Position numbers and translations under genes: made by a program. 38,549 bases of DNA from Actinomycetes bacterium. GTDB taxonomy: Bacteria; Actinomycetota; Acidimicrobiia; Acidimicrobiales; JABEUL01. The stretch is taken from positions 1 to 38,549 of the forward strand of contig JAJYDO010000018.1 of NCBI GenBank assembly GCA_021777355.1, given 5' to 3'. Each line of letters starts with the position of its first letter. Position 1 is the stretch's first letter. Positions 15,136-23,674 of the stretch are shown piece by piece. The notes beneath the pieces are model-generated. The model did no database searches and was not told the origin of the DNA. It worked only from the letters and a program-made list of their open reading frames with translations.

Positions 15136-15180
15136 GGCGCCCCCGGCAGGACTCGAACCTGCGACGCACGGTTTAGGAAA
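15136..15180 (-). repeat. Right att copy: tRNA-Arg(CCT) 3' half
   Basis: Minus-strand anticodon loop, T-arm (GCAGG-TTCGAGT-CCTGC), acceptor 3' strand and CCA, differing from the left copy at two positions. Similarity to tRNA continues a few bases farther (to about 15190, GCGCCGGTTTCC) than in the left copy. No D-arm and no GCCCCCG 5' acceptor strand follow, so this is not an intact tRNA gene. A functional tRNA-Arg(CCT) must be elsewhere. Confidence 0.8.
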
Positions 15181-15423
15181 CCGGCGCATTGGGCCCCATG
15201 GCGGATTGCACTTACTCATTTCTCGACAATACCACTTGACTTTCTATGCCTGAATAGATGCTGAACAATTCTGCTATTGACTGGAAGCAGTCGCTAGCAA
15301 GCTTGGATTAACTATCAAGATTTAACTTTAAACTCGCGAAATTAATAAGCTCCTCGTTTTGACAGAAAGTCACCTCTTGAGATGTCAAAATAGGATAAGA
15401 GTAATTGTGGGAATTTACAATAA
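15181..15423. other. Right flank of element, no gene seen
   Basis: This stretch lies between the right att copy and a short doubtful ORF. It should contain the tRNA 5' half if integration was simple, but does not. No other feature is recognised. Confidence 0.4.
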
Positions 15424-15705
15424 ATGAACAGGAGGAAATCGCTAGTAGAATTAGAGATCGCTAAAAAACTGACTTTAACCAACATAAATAGTGGCACTTG
15501 CAACACCTTTGCTCCAAGGCCACAAAAAGTTTTAGGTGCAACCACAATGGCTGAATCTGTAGAACTCCCTCCCAAGGAAGTAATTGTCCCTGAAGCGGGG
15601 CAATTTTTTATCTTGAGAACAATGAATATGATCGGTCTAGAACTTGTTGATAAAGAAGCTATGAAAAATGCGTTGCGAAAAAAGTTGGCATTCGAGCTTT
15701 CATAA
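15424..15705 (+). CDS. Possible small protein, unknown
   Basis: A 93-residue plus-strand frame with a balanced, protein-like composition. It has a basic N-terminus, 'VELPPKEVIVPEAGQFFILR' in the middle and a Lys-rich C-terminus, and no recognisable domain. An AGGAGG lies just after, not before, the ATG, so the start is uncertain. It is the better of two overlapping frames here, but support is weak. Confidence 0.35.
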   Translation: MNRRKSLVELEIAKKLTLTNINSGTCNTFAPRPQKVLGATTMAESVELPPKEVIVPEAGQFFILRTMNMIGLELVDKEAMKNALRKKLAFELS

Positions 15706-15737
15706 ACGCTTGTAGATGGCTGAAGCTTTCAGGCCTT

Positions 15738-15772
15738 GTAATTTACGGTTCCACTTCTAACAAGTAAATTAC
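15738..15772. terminator. Dyad at 3' end of DUF3048 gene
   Basis: GTAATTTAC and GTAAATTAC form a nine-base inverted repeat with a 17-base loop, overlapping the DUF3048 stop codon. It is AT-rich and without a clear T-run. It may act as a weak terminator between the DUF3048 gene and the facing small ORF. Confidence 0.3.
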
Positions 15773-16773
15773 GATACGGTTACACTTACTTGATCTGGGA
15801 CTATTTCAACCCAAGTTCTGCCGGGATTTAATGGAATCTGATTTCCGTTGGAATCGGTGAGTATAGGCGCTCCATCCAAAGAAGGCCTTGACCAGGTCCC
15901 ATCTATTTCTAATCCATTTCGGAATACGGAAGCCTTCCCAGTTCCGGTTTGGGAAGCCACAACTTCAAGTCCACCTTCCGAATTTTCAACCCATGGGCCA
16001 AATGTCACTGACTCTTTTTCAATCACCACGTTGGCTGCATTTATTGGAGTTCCGCTTGCATCAAGTTGTGTTGCGCCGTTATAAGAAAGAGTCCATGACT
16101 GGCCATTCCATGTCCAAGTTCCATTATTGGTTGGGGAATAGTCTATGTTGATGCTTGTTACCTTCTGTCCAGCAGGAGTAGCGAATGCATAATCGAAAAT
16201 CGGTGCTGGCGGCAAGGTATCTGAAGAATTAAATTGCCACACCTTACTTGGGACCACGTAAGTGTCATATGGGGCGTAGCGACCAGGAGGGTTTTGCTCA
16301 AGTTGGGAGTGAGTAAATAAGTTGTTTTCAATATCATTTGCCTGATTCACAGCCGAGACGACAGGATTTATTCCTCCTGCGTGAATAAAAATCGGCTTCG
16401 AAAGTTCGTCTAAAATCCCGACGTCAATCAACCTCGCAGATCTGACCGGCCCGACAAGCGGAGGTGACTGGCACTGAAAAACAGCAACATACCTCGTTAT
16501 GAATCCTTCGACCGGCTCTTCAAAAACAATATCGGCATTGTTTAACCCGCTCTGAGGCCTGGCATTTGGATAATTATCAACCTTTACTGCAATTGCAGGT
16601 CTTGTCGGCACGACATTGTTTGGTGCCTGCAAACCGGTTAATGGACATGGGACTACGGGAACTGTAGTAGTTGGTTTCTCTGTTGTCGGAGAAACTTTAA
16701 GAACTATAGGACTAGAGCAACTTTGTACCAGTGCCAATAAAAAGATAAGGGGAATAAGTCGTAGAAACTTCAC
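15769..16773 (-). CDS. DUF3048 (YerB-like) lipoprotein
   Basis: About 334 residues from a GTG at 16773, chosen because 'VKFLRLIPLIFLLALVQSC' then starts as a clean lipoprotein signal with lipobox VQSC; the track's TTG at 16797 adds eight residues. After a Thr/Pro-rich linker come the DUF3048 hallmarks 'RPAIAVKVDNYPNARPQSGL', 'ADIVFEEPVEGFITRYVAVF', 'GPVRSARLID' and 'YDTYVVPSKVW', and a C-terminal domain with 'GRTWVEIVP'. DUF3048 proteins are cell-surface lipoproteins of Gram-positives whose biochemical role is not established. It lies 38 bases after mnmA on the same strand and may be co-transcribed. Confidence 0.9.
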   Translation of the reverse strand: MKFLRLIPLIFLLALVQSCSSPIVLKVSPTTEKPTTTVPVVPCPLTGLQAPNNVVPTRPAIAVKVDNYPNARPQSGLNNADIVFEEPVEGFITRYVAVFQCQSPPLVGPVRSARLIDVGILDELSKPIFIHAGGINPVVSAVNQANDIENNLFTHSQLEQNPPGRYAPYDTYVVPSKVWQFNSSDTLPPAPIFDYAFATPAGQKVTSINIDYSPTNNGTWTWNGQSWTLSYNGATQLDASGTPINAANVVIEKESVTFGPWVENSEGGLEVVASQTGTGKASVFRNGLEIDGTWSRPSLDGAPILTDSNGNQIPLNPGRTWVEIVPDQVSVTVS

Positions 16774-16811
16774 ATCAAACAATTCAAGAATTAGCAATAG
16801 CCATTGGCTAT

Positions 16812-17885
16812 CTAAATAATACTCTCTCGCCTGTCAACAATACCGCCACCTAACACTTCTGTTCCGCTTTCTGCGTCATAAAAAGCCACAGTTTGGCCGC
16901 TTGCCACTCTCCTTTGGGCCTGGCTCAACTCGATAACTCCGTTTTCAGTCCAAATTGCCTCTAAAGGCTTGCCATGGGCTGAGACCTGGACGATAAAGGG
17001 GGTGCCATCTTGGGGGAATCCATCAAAAAAGTTTACATCTCTAAGCTTGAGAGTTTTATCAAGAAGATGCTCCAGTCGACCAATCCTTACTTCCTTGCTT
17101 TTCATGTTCACATCCAAGACATACCGTCGTTGGCCTTCTGAGTCGTGGCCAATCTCTCTTCTTTGGCCGACCGTCATGACCTCTAAGGCCGGAACTTCTC
17201 CGACTACCTCTCCTGTTGCATGATCGACAAGCTTCCCGGGTGTTAAAGGAATCCTTTCTTCCAAGAACTCTTTGCGGCCACCGGTAGCTAAAATAAAGCA
17301 AACATCCTGACTATCGGGTTTGGCGGCAGTTGGAAAATTCAACTTGGCCGCTACTTGGCGAACTTCATCTTTCGTCATAGCCCCCAGTGGGAAAAAAGTA
17401 TGTTCCAATACTTTTGGGTCAGTTCCTGAAAGCACATAAGATTGATCCTTAAGTTGATCAACACTTCTAAATAGCCTTGCTCTATCAGAAGAACTATCGC
17501 TACTTTTCTCAACTCGGGCGTAGTGGCCTGTGGCAATTGCGTCAAAACCTAAACGCATTGCCCTTTTGAACATTGCATCGAATTTGATATGGCGATTACA
17601 CTCAATACAAGGATTAGGGGTCTCCCCAATTGCATGGGACTCCACATAAGGATCGACCACTTTTTCATCAAATCCCTCAGTCATTCCCCAAACATGATGA
17701 TCAATGCCTAACCGGAGTGCGACTCGCCTGGCATCTTCAACGTCAGAAACCGAACAACATCCGGAATCACTTAACCCGCCCCATAACTTGAGGGTAACGC
17801 CAATAACTTCGTGTCCTTGTTCCATCAATAGTGCTGCAGCCACGGAAGAATCAACTCCACCTGACATTCCTACCGCAATTTTCAT
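16812..17885 (-). CDS. mnmA: tRNA-specific 2-thiouridylase MnmA
   Basis: 357 residues, the normal length. It catalyses the ATP-dependent thiolation of U34 in tRNA-Lys, -Glu and -Gln in the cytoplasm. The PP-loop 'GMSGGVDSSVAA' (6-17) binds ATP. The catalytic cysteines are Cys93 in 'NPCIECNRHIKF' and Cys196 in 'DSQDVCFI', and 'GHYARV' and 'DQSYVLSG' are conserved tRNA- and ATP-binding blocks. Its ATG overlaps the stop of the upstream cysteine desulfurase (ATGA), so the sulfur donor and acceptor are translated together. Confidence 0.97.
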   Translation of the reverse strand: MKIAVGMSGGVDSSVAAALLMEQGHEVIGVTLKLWGGLSDSGCCSVSDVEDARRVALRLGIDHHVWGMTEGFDEKVVDPYVESHAIGETPNPCIECNRHIKFDAMFKRAMRLGFDAIATGHYARVEKSSDSSSDRARLFRSVDQLKDQSYVLSGTDPKVLEHTFFPLGAMTKDEVRQVAAKLNFPTAAKPDSQDVCFILATGGRKEFLEERIPLTPGKLVDHATGEVVGEVPALEVMTVGQRREIGHDSEGQRRYVLDVNMKSKEVRIGRLEHLLDKTLKLRDVNFFDGFPQDGTPFIVQVSAHGKPLEAIWTENGVIELSQAQRRVASGQTVAFYDAESGTEVLGGGIVDRRESII

Positions 17886-19030
17886 TTTGGTATTCCCGTC
17901 GATGACCTCAACTGCTCGACAGCCTTGGTCGTGGCGACAATGGCTTCATTGATCTCATCTTGGTTTGAAGACCAACCAAGAGAAAATCTGATTGCAGCTG
18001 TGCCGCTCTGACCAGCGCCAATTGCCTGCAAGACATGGCTGGGCGCAATTGAACCACTCGAACATGCAGATCCTGCTGATGCCGCTACCCCGTATTCATC
18101 TAACAAGAAAAGTACTTCTTCCCCTTCGACTCCCTGGATAATGACATGTAGAGTTCCGGAAACTCTTTTATCTTGTGAGACAGTTACCTCAAGTCCCTTA
18201 ATATTTTCTCTCAGTCCTTTTTCAAGCGACTGAGTCAAGGTAAGTGCCTTCGCCCATTCCGATGCATTAACTGCCTTTAGAGCAGCACTAAGAGATGCCG
18301 CTCCAACTACGTCAACAGTTCCGCTTCGCCTGCCTCGCTCTTGACCTCCCCCATGGTTGTGCGGTGCAATAGTAACGCCCTTTTTGGTCACAAGTGCTCC
18401 AACGCCTACGGGTCCGCCAAGCTTGTGGGCACTTAGCGAGATCATATCCACCTCATTGAATATCTCGCCAATGGGTAGCCACCCAGCGGCCTGGACGGCA
18501 TCTGAGTGCACTATTGCATGAGGGGACATCTTTCTGACTATTTTAGAAATTTCTGAAATAGGCTCAATAGTTCCTAACTCATTATTAGAAGCCATTATTG
18601 AAACCAAAACTACGCTTTCATCCATCAAGTCATTCAATCGATCAATATCAACTACTCCATCGGCCCCTACCGGAGCTTTAACCAGTTCGAATCCAAATTG
18701 GTCGCATGCCTCTTGGGCAGAAACCAACACTGCACGGTGCTCAATTTGGGAAATGACTACTTTCCCGCCTTTTTCAAGCCGTTGAAGAATTCCAAAAATT
18801 GCCAAGTTGTCGGACTCCGTGCCACCTGAGGTGAAAATCACTCCGCCAGGATCTCCGCCAACAATCAAAGCAATTTCTTCCCTGCTCGAGTCGAGAATTG
18901 CAGTGGCGCGCCTTGCTGCTCCATGCTTTCCGGATGGATTCCCCAAATTTTGATCGTGCAAATGCGATATCAATGCCGCTATTTCTGGTCTAATAGGAGA
19001 AGTTGCGGCATGATCCAAATAGGCTGCCAT
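17882..19030 (-). CDS. Cysteine desulfurase (NifS/IscS family)
   Basis: 382 residues, PLP-dependent. It removes sulfur from cysteine as a persulfide. 'YLDHAATSPIRPEI' is the family N-terminus, 'SGGTESDNLAI' binds PLP phosphate, 'SLSAHKLGGPVGVGAL' carries the Schiff-base Lys203, and 'SAGSACSSGS' carries the catalytic Cys323 on the flexible loop. The short loop with SSG suits IscS/NifS-type enzymes that hand sulfur to MnmA. The overlap with mnmA supports a role in tRNA thiolation, perhaps also Fe-S cluster supply. The start ATG follows an AT-rich leader without a strong ribosome binding site. Confidence 0.95.
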   Translation of the reverse strand: MAAYLDHAATSPIRPEIAALISHLHDQNLGNPSGKHGAARRATAILDSSREEIALIVGGDPGGVIFTSGGTESDNLAIFGILQRLEKGGKVVISQIEHRAVLVSAQEACDQFGFELVKAPVGADGVVDIDRLNDLMDESVVLVSIMASNNELGTIEPISEISKIVRKMSPHAIVHSDAVQAAGWLPIGEIFNEVDMISLSAHKLGGPVGVGALVTKKGVTIAPHNHGGGQERGRRSGTVDVVGAASLSAALKAVNASEWAKALTLTQSLEKGLRENIKGLEVTVSQDKRVSGTLHVIIQGVEGEEVLFLLDEYGVAASAGSACSSGSIAPSHVLQAIGAGQSGTAAIRFSLGWSSNQDEINEAIVATTKAVEQLRSSTGIPK

Positions 19031-19273
19031 ATATATAGCTTATGGCAATATTGAACCCTTCGGAGCAGCGAGAAGAGATCTTTTCCCAAAAGAGGACCGA
19101 GAACTATTCCACTTAGTACTCCACAAGCTGGTAATTTCCATTTTTAAATGATGCATTGATTACGGGTCCATCATTTAGAGTGATTTTGACAGGTACTTTT
19201 TATGAGCATCTCTTTAATTGCCGATCTATAGCACGAGGTCTAATTTGCCCGGCTAGGTACTAAGGTTAAGTAA

Positions 19274-20656
19274 ATGGTTAATTACCACGTAATTGTTGCA
19301 GCCAATCGTGGTCCGGCATTGGATACAAAAGGAGATCTCTCTTTTGGTTCTGGTGGCTTGGTTTCTGCCCTCATGCCTGCCATCCAAGGGAGAAAGCTGA
19401 CCTGGATAAGTGCTCCTTCATTTAGCGCAGATTCGAACTTTGTTCCAAAAGACTTTGACAACAAAGTTGCAGACGGTATCACGCTTGAAACTGTCCCCAT
19501 GGATTTTGAAACATACATTGGTGCCTACGACAGAATCTCAAATGAAACTCTTTGGTTCTTGCATCACAATTTGTTTGATGCTACGTATAGGCCGACATTT
19601 GATCACACTTGGTATGAGAATTTTGAAACTTATCGAATTTACAATCAAAAGTTCTCCGAGAAAATCGCCGAGACTGCCAGTGAGGAATCATTAGTCCTTA
19701 TCCAGGATTACCATCTCTCGCTTGTTCCCCATTATCTGAATAAGTTAAGACCCGAGTTAAAAGTCTCGCATTTTTCTCACACGCCAATATCAGAACCAGG
19801 CATCTGGTCAATGCTGCCCGATGAGATTGCACGAGAGATCATCTTAGGGATCTCTAAAGCCAAGATGGGAGTAGGCTTTCACACCACAAAGTGGAGGGAT
19901 AACTTCCTTTACTGCACGAAAGCTTACGGCATTGATTCCCCATATGCATTCTCGCTTCCACTTGGAACCAACCCAGAAGAGTTATATGAGACAAGAACTC
20001 ATAAGGATTTCAAAGTCTTTCAAGACCAATTTAGAGGCCTTTGCGAGGATCGGCAACTAATTGTGAGAGTTGACAGGTTAGAGCCATCTAAGAACATTTT
20101 GCGAGGATTTCATGCCTATGATGAACTTTTAAGTTCCAACCAAGAACTAAAAGAGAAAGTGGTATTCCTGGCACTTATTAATCCATCTAGAAGTTCACTT
20201 GATATTTACAGGCAATACCGTGAGAACATCGAAGCGCTGGTGAGTTCGATAAATGAGAAATACGGGACTCCTGCTTGGAACCCGATAGAGCTTAGAATTG
20301 GAGACAACCGCATTCAATCAATGGCCGCTCTCAGCCTGGCAGATGTAATCTTTGTTAATCCTGTTCGTGACGGACTCAACTTAGTGGCCAAAGAGGGACC
20401 AATCATAAACCAGAGAGATGGCGTATTGGCATTATCCAGAGAGGCCGGAGCATTCGCAGAACTTCGTGACTCATCTATAGAGGTCCACCCTATGGATGTC
20501 AGCCAGAGTGCCGGAGCTTTATATCAAGCTCTTAGTTTAGACAAAGACGAGAGGGTCCGCTTAAGTCAAAGCGCCAAAGCAATATGTTCTTCATACACGG
20601 CTAGAAATTGGCTGGATGACTTAATCGAAATTACCGCTGGACGACAAAGTTACTGA
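19274..20656 (+). CDS. otsA: Trehalose-6-phosphate synthase (GT20)
   Basis: 460 residues. It makes trehalose-6-phosphate from a nucleotide-glucose and glucose-6-phosphate. 'GSGGLVSALMPAI' is the glucose-6-phosphate loop, 'LIQDYHLSLVP' the conserved GT20 strand, 'FHTTKWRDNFLYC' the acceptor helix, 'VRVDRLEPSKNILRGF' the Arg/Lys donor-phosphate site, and 'NPVRDGLNLVAKEG' the donor-ribose motif. DRLEPSKN replaces the enterobacterial DRLDYTKG, as in some actinobacterial relatives. A glucosylglycerol-phosphate synthase cannot be excluded, but the facing trehalose-phosphatase gene favours trehalose. A tandem TAAG-rich leader precedes the ATG. Confidence 0.88.
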   Translation: MVNYHVIVAANRGPALDTKGDLSFGSGGLVSALMPAIQGRKLTWISAPSFSADSNFVPKDFDNKVADGITLETVPMDFETYIGAYDRISNETLWFLHHNLFDATYRPTFDHTWYENFETYRIYNQKFSEKIAETASEESLVLIQDYHLSLVPHYLNKLRPELKVSHFSHTPISEPGIWSMLPDEIAREIILGISKAKMGVGFHTTKWRDNFLYCTKAYGIDSPYAFSLPLGTNPEELYETRTHKDFKVFQDQFRGLCEDRQLIVRVDRLEPSKNILRGFHAYDELLSSNQELKEKVVFLALINPSRSSLDIYRQYRENIEALVSSINEKYGTPAWNPIELRIGDNRIQSMAALSLADVIFVNPVRDGLNLVAKEGPIINQRDGVLALSREAGAFAELRDSSIEVHPMDVSQSAGALYQALSLDKDERVRLSQSAKAICSSYTARNWLDDLIEITAGRQSY

Positions 20657-21528
20657 TTAACCTGGCCAATTAATTTGAAAAACTCGATCAATTCCGCTGG
20701 GCCGTCTAAGACAATATCTGCTTCATCCATTAGTTGAGATGGCGTTTCATCTGATCTTATAGCTACTGTTAAAGCTTGAAAATCCGGCTTGGTTTTAGAA
20801 TTTTTAATTGTCCTTAATTCAGAAAATGCCGCAATATCGCCCATGTCATCACCTATATAGCAGCCTCCATCAAGATCTTGGGCAAGCCACTGCACGACAT
20901 TAGCTTTTGAAGGAAGCCCTGGCGGCCTTAGTTCGACATTAGCTTTGCCGTAGTGAAGTTCAAGGTTGTATGTTGAGGCTACTTTTTGAGCAAAAGCCTC
21001 AATGGATTCTTTGGCTTGTAATTGGCGTCTCCAGTGAAGGGTCAACATATATCTTTTTTTCTCCACGACCCCAATCAAGTTCTCAAGCTCTGCAAAATTG
21101 AAAGCTTCAAGCGCTACTTGATCAATTAGTGCTTCCATGGCCAATAATTCATCTTTTGAAATCAATGGATAAGTATCCTCAGGTGATTTCTTGTCTCCCA
21201 AAATTTGGTGCTCGAGCCCGTAAAGGCCAAAAAGTTCGATTGGTGGGGGTGAATTCAATTGATTGTATTTAGGGAAGATTTTCTCAAACAAGAAATTGCA
21301 TCTGCGTCCAGAAACAACTGCCAATTTGCTAAATCCTTTACAACAAGCAACAAAAACCTCAAATACCTGCTCGTCCAGGTAAGCATTTTCAGGAACTTCG
21401 ACTATCGGACTAAGCGTCCCATCAAAATCGCAAGCCACAAACGCACTTTGAGAAGAACCTTTGAATCTATCAATTCGAAGCAAAAGATTTCTATCGAGTT
21501 TCATCCAATTATCAACGTTAGTCGCCAC
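20650..21528 (-). CDS. otsB: Trehalose-6-phosphate phosphatase
   Basis: 292 residues, a HAD-superfamily phosphatase that completes trehalose synthesis. 'VACDFDGTLSPIV' carries the nucleophile Asp34 and acid Asp36, 'LAVVSGRRCNFLFEKI' is motif II, 'LYGLEHQ' a trehalose-phosphatase signature, 'VELRPPGLPSKANVVQWL' the Lys region, and 'YIGDDMGDIAAF' the Mg-binding acidic pair. It is convergent with otsA and the two genes overlap by seven bases at their 3' ends, so they must have separate promoters and no terminator between them. ATG at 21528, or possibly the Met nine codons later. Confidence 0.92.
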   Translation of the reverse strand: MATNVDNWMKLDRNLLLRIDRFKGSSQSAFVACDFDGTLSPIVEVPENAYLDEQVFEVFVACCKGFSKLAVVSGRRCNFLFEKIFPKYNQLNSPPPIELFGLYGLEHQILGDKKSPEDTYPLISKDELLAMEALIDQVALEAFNFAELENLIGVVEKKRYMLTLHWRRQLQAKESIEAFAQKVASTYNLELHYGKANVELRPPGLPSKANVVQWLAQDLDGGCYIGDDMGDIAAFSELRTIKNSKTKPDFQALTVAIRSDETPSQLMDEADIVLDGPAELIEFFKLIGQVNQ

Positions 21529-21590
21529 ATGGTGCCGTTGGCTGCGCTGGATTTTAAATAGATGCGCTTAAGGAGCTAAAAAGAAGCTAG

Positions 21591-22160
21591 CTACCCTGCA
21601 ACTGACGTGGCAGTCGAAGCAAACGGAGGACCTAAAGCCAGGAGTATCTCGGCGTTTCCAAGAGTCTTGACAGGAGGAGTTGTCGGCATAGGAGAAACCG
21701 AAGAGTTAGGGAGGCCAAGAATGTGAGCTACACCCAAGGCATCTCCTTGGCCGCCGCTTTGGAAGTAAATGGTTGTTGTTGTAGTTGGAGTTAATGTGTC
21801 CGTAGCGGGCAAAGTAGTGTAACCATCATTTTTCAATACAGTGGTGAAATGAGCTGCTGCATTTGGGACTGCAGTACCATTTGCCACCAAAACAACTACC
21901 TGCGAGACTGGGCGAGTTACAAGTGTGGTGGTAATGAGGGGAAGAGTTGAAGGTGCAGTTGTAGTTGAACTGGTAGATGGAATATTGGCACTTGTTGGAA
22001 CTGAGCCGGAGTCATGTATTGATCCGATTAGGGCAAATCCCATTACAACAGCGACAACCAAAACAATTGCGCGCCGAATAGCCACTACCGATGAGACTCC
22101 ACCAAAGCGGCTCTCAGGAAGATTAAAATCGTCATTAGAACGTACCCTGTTGGAAGGCAT
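21591..22160 (-). CDS. LytR C-terminal-domain membrane protein
   Basis: 189 residues. A short cytoplasmic N-terminus is followed by one membrane helix (about 28-48, 'AIVLVVAVVMGFALIGSI'), a Ser/Thr-rich linker (about 50-85), then a LytR_C domain: 'VVVLVANGTAVPNAAAHFTT' to 'IYFQSGGQGDALGVAHILGL' and 'AEILLALGPPF'. LytR_C domains occur in actinobacterial cell-wall proteins, often with LytR-CpsA-Psr ligases, though here the catalytic ligase domain is absent. It lies 62 bases upstream of otsB on the same strand and could share its transcript. Its exact cell-wall role is unknown. Confidence 0.85.
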   Translation of the reverse strand: MPSNRVRSNDDFNLPESRFGGVSSVVAIRRAIVLVVAVVMGFALIGSIHDSGSVPTSANIPSTSSTTTAPSTLPLITTTLVTRPVSQVVVLVANGTAVPNAAAHFTTVLKNDGYTTLPATDTLTPTTTTTIYFQSGGQGDALGVAHILGLPNSSVSPMPTTPPVKTLGNAEILLALGPPFASTATSVAG

Positions 22161-22286
22161 TAGAATGTCTCCATAGCTACAGCCTTATGGTTTTGACAGG
22201 CAATTGCAAGTATTTAACCAACTATTGCCTTTCTACCTCCCAATTTCAAAGGCAGAGTTGAAAACCATATACGCTTAATATGCATT

Positions 22287-22359
22287 GCCGGTGTGGCGCA
22301 GCTGGAAGCGCAGGCGATTTGTAATCGTCAGGTCGTGGGTTCGAGTCCCTCCACCGGCT
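22287..22359 (+). tRNA. tRNA-Thr(TGT)
   Basis: A 73-base cloverleaf. The acceptor GCCGGTG pairs with CACCGGC; the D-arm is GCGC-AGCTGGAA-GCGC; the anticodon stem GGCGA/TCGTC carries loop TTTGTAA (anticodon TGT, Thr); the T-loop is TTCGAGT. The T-stem GTGGG/CCCTC has a T-T mismatch at its second pair. The discriminator is T and CCA is not encoded. Confidence 0.93.
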
Positions 22360-22387
22360 CAAATCAAATCCCTGGTCAGAAGGGTAT

Positions 22388-23269
22388 TTAGCCAAAAGCT
22401 TCAATTGGAGGTGCAAAATAATATGCACTTTGAACAGCTTCGGAAAATCTCATTAGCCTGTCTGAAATCCCGTCTTCTAATCCAAGCATTCTCTTTAGCA
22501 TACGGTTTAATCTCCCCTGATCAGCGCTAAAAGCCAGGAACATCAGACCGTGGTCAACTAGTCCTCCAAATGCAGCCGACCTCCTGAATATCTCAAGTTC
22601 CTCACCTTCCAGATTGGAAATAACTACTCTTTTGATATGTGAATCTTTGGCAATTGCTGACTCGTCAAGTTCGACGCTCCCTATCAAAGTTCTTCCAAAA
22701 ACGAGCTCCTGCTCGGAATTCGTCTGATTTTCAAACTTGTCGAGATCATGCTTCCATTTCTGCAAAAGTGCAATTGATCCCCCATCGCCCTGGATTCCTC
22801 TCAAGGTGGCTTCAAAGATGGCTTCGTCAAGGGGAGGGTTCTCGCTCCCGTCTTCGAACTTGGTTAGGTCTTGGCTGGAGTGATATTGAAATCCTCTGTT
22901 TTCGTGGGCAAGTGTGAAATATTGGGAAATTACCTTATTTAATTTTCTAGCCAAATCAAAAAGCGCATCATCCCTGCCGCCATGTAACCATATCCATAAA
23001 TCATGCTGGCACTTTGGAACTACTAATCCTTCAATTCCTTTAATAGTTTCAAAGTCCTCAAATATTAAAGGGCGGTACTGTTTCGGAACAAGATTCAAAA
23101 GCGACTTTCCAAGGCCAATAACTATGTTGACCCCGCTTAGCGTATTTGCTAGTAATCTACATTCGTTCAATTTCGAAAAGTCAAAATCAGAGTTGCCAAC
23201 AATGTCAAATTCAAGGTGTAGATGAACTTGAGTGCCAATTGCAAAGATCCCGCTTTGAGGTGTTCCCAT
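22388..23269 (-). CDS. Dyp-type heme peroxidase
   Basis: 293 residues, without a Tat or other signal, so cytoplasmic or encapsulin-associated. It uses heme and peroxide to oxidise organic substrates. The Dyp hallmark 'DLTKFEDGSENP' gives the distal Asp140, 'KDSHIKRVVI' gives the proximal heme ligand His211, and the distal Arg lies in 'LEIFRRSAAFG' (229/230). 'HGLMFLAFSAD' and 'YYFAPP' complete the C-terminal barrel. The gene starts just after the DUF167 gene's 3' end on the same strand (61-base gap). No encapsulin gene is visible nearby. Confidence 0.92.
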   Translation of the reverse strand: MGTPQSGIFAIGTQVHLHLEFDIVGNSDFDFSKLNECRLLANTLSGVNIVIGLGKSLLNLVPKQYRPLIFEDFETIKGIEGLVVPKCQHDLWIWLHGGRDDALFDLARKLNKVISQYFTLAHENRGFQYHSSQDLTKFEDGSENPPLDEAIFEATLRGIQGDGGSIALLQKWKHDLDKFENQTNSEQELVFGRTLIGSVELDESAIAKDSHIKRVVISNLEGEELEIFRRSAAFGGLVDHGLMFLAFSADQGRLNRMLKRMLGLEDGISDRLMRFSEAVQSAYYFAPPIEAFG

Positions 23270-23329
23270 TATTCCTAATTTAACAACTAAATTATGCAGC
23301 CACCAGCCAATGCAGGCATGGTATTTGTC

Positions 23330-23674
23330 TCATATCGAGTCAAATAAGGTCCCATTTTCGCCCAAAAGATCAATTAATCTGCTTTCAAGGTCATTTTTTT
23401 GACCTCGAATCTCAATTAATTTCGTCCTTGAGGTATTTCCCCAAACAACTTTTACTGACGACAACTTTACGCCAAAAGCTCCCGCCAAGATCTTTAGAGC
23501 AGCCTTGGTGGCCAATCCGCCGACTGCTTTTTCTTTAACCATGACTATTAAATCGCCCTGGTGAGATCCTCCAACTTTATCTAGTTTGGAATTCGGTCGC
23601 ACAAATACTTTAAATCGAAGCTCATCGATAGGCACAATAAATGTTAACTCTGGTTTCACCCCTATCTCGTCCAA
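23330..23674 (-). CDS. DUF167/YggU-family protein
   Basis: 114 residues. 'FKVFVRPNSKLDKVGG', 'LIVMVKEKAVGGLATKAALK' and 'VKVVWGNTSRTKLIEIRG' are the three conserved blocks of the small UPF0235/DUF167 family, whose function is not settled. The usual PxxGxAN is varied here to AVGGLAT. It probably begins with the ATG at 23674. It lies upstream of the Dyp peroxidase gene on the same strand. Confidence 0.85.
   Translation of the reverse strand: MDEIGVKPELTFIVPIDELRFKVFVRPNSKLDKVGGSHQGDLIVMVKEKAVGGLATKAALKILAGAFGVKLSSVKVVWGNTSRTKLIEIRGQKNDLESRLIDLLGENGTLFDSI

Larger units (their letters stand above)
3326..15180. mobile_element. Integrative element in tRNA-Arg(CCT)
   Basis: The element is inferred from five signs. 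Direct repeats of a tRNA-Arg 3' half lie at both ends (3326-3370 and 15136-15180, about 45 bases with two differences). A tyrosine integrase gene sits next to the right copy and reads inward. Matching TTTGATTCCCA repeats lie just inside both ends. A cargo operon of secreted proteins lies within, and non-housekeeping content ends sharply at both boundaries. The integrase is now split by a nested cassette, so the element is probably immobile unless helped in trans. The exact crossover cannot be fixed, but lies within the shared tRNA segment. Confidence 0.75.

Noticed and set aside
15136-15215. Complete tRNA-Arg(CCT) gene at the right att site
   Set aside because: The T-arm, anticodon loop and acceptor 3' strand are good, but upstream bases give neither a D-arm nor the GCCCCCG strand needed to pair with CGGGGGC.
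19113-19196. 27-codon minus-strand piece 'VPVKITLNDGPVINASFKNG...' ending in a stop
   Set aside because: Protein-like, but immediately preceded by an in-frame stop and lacking a start; could be a gene remnant, too short to support.
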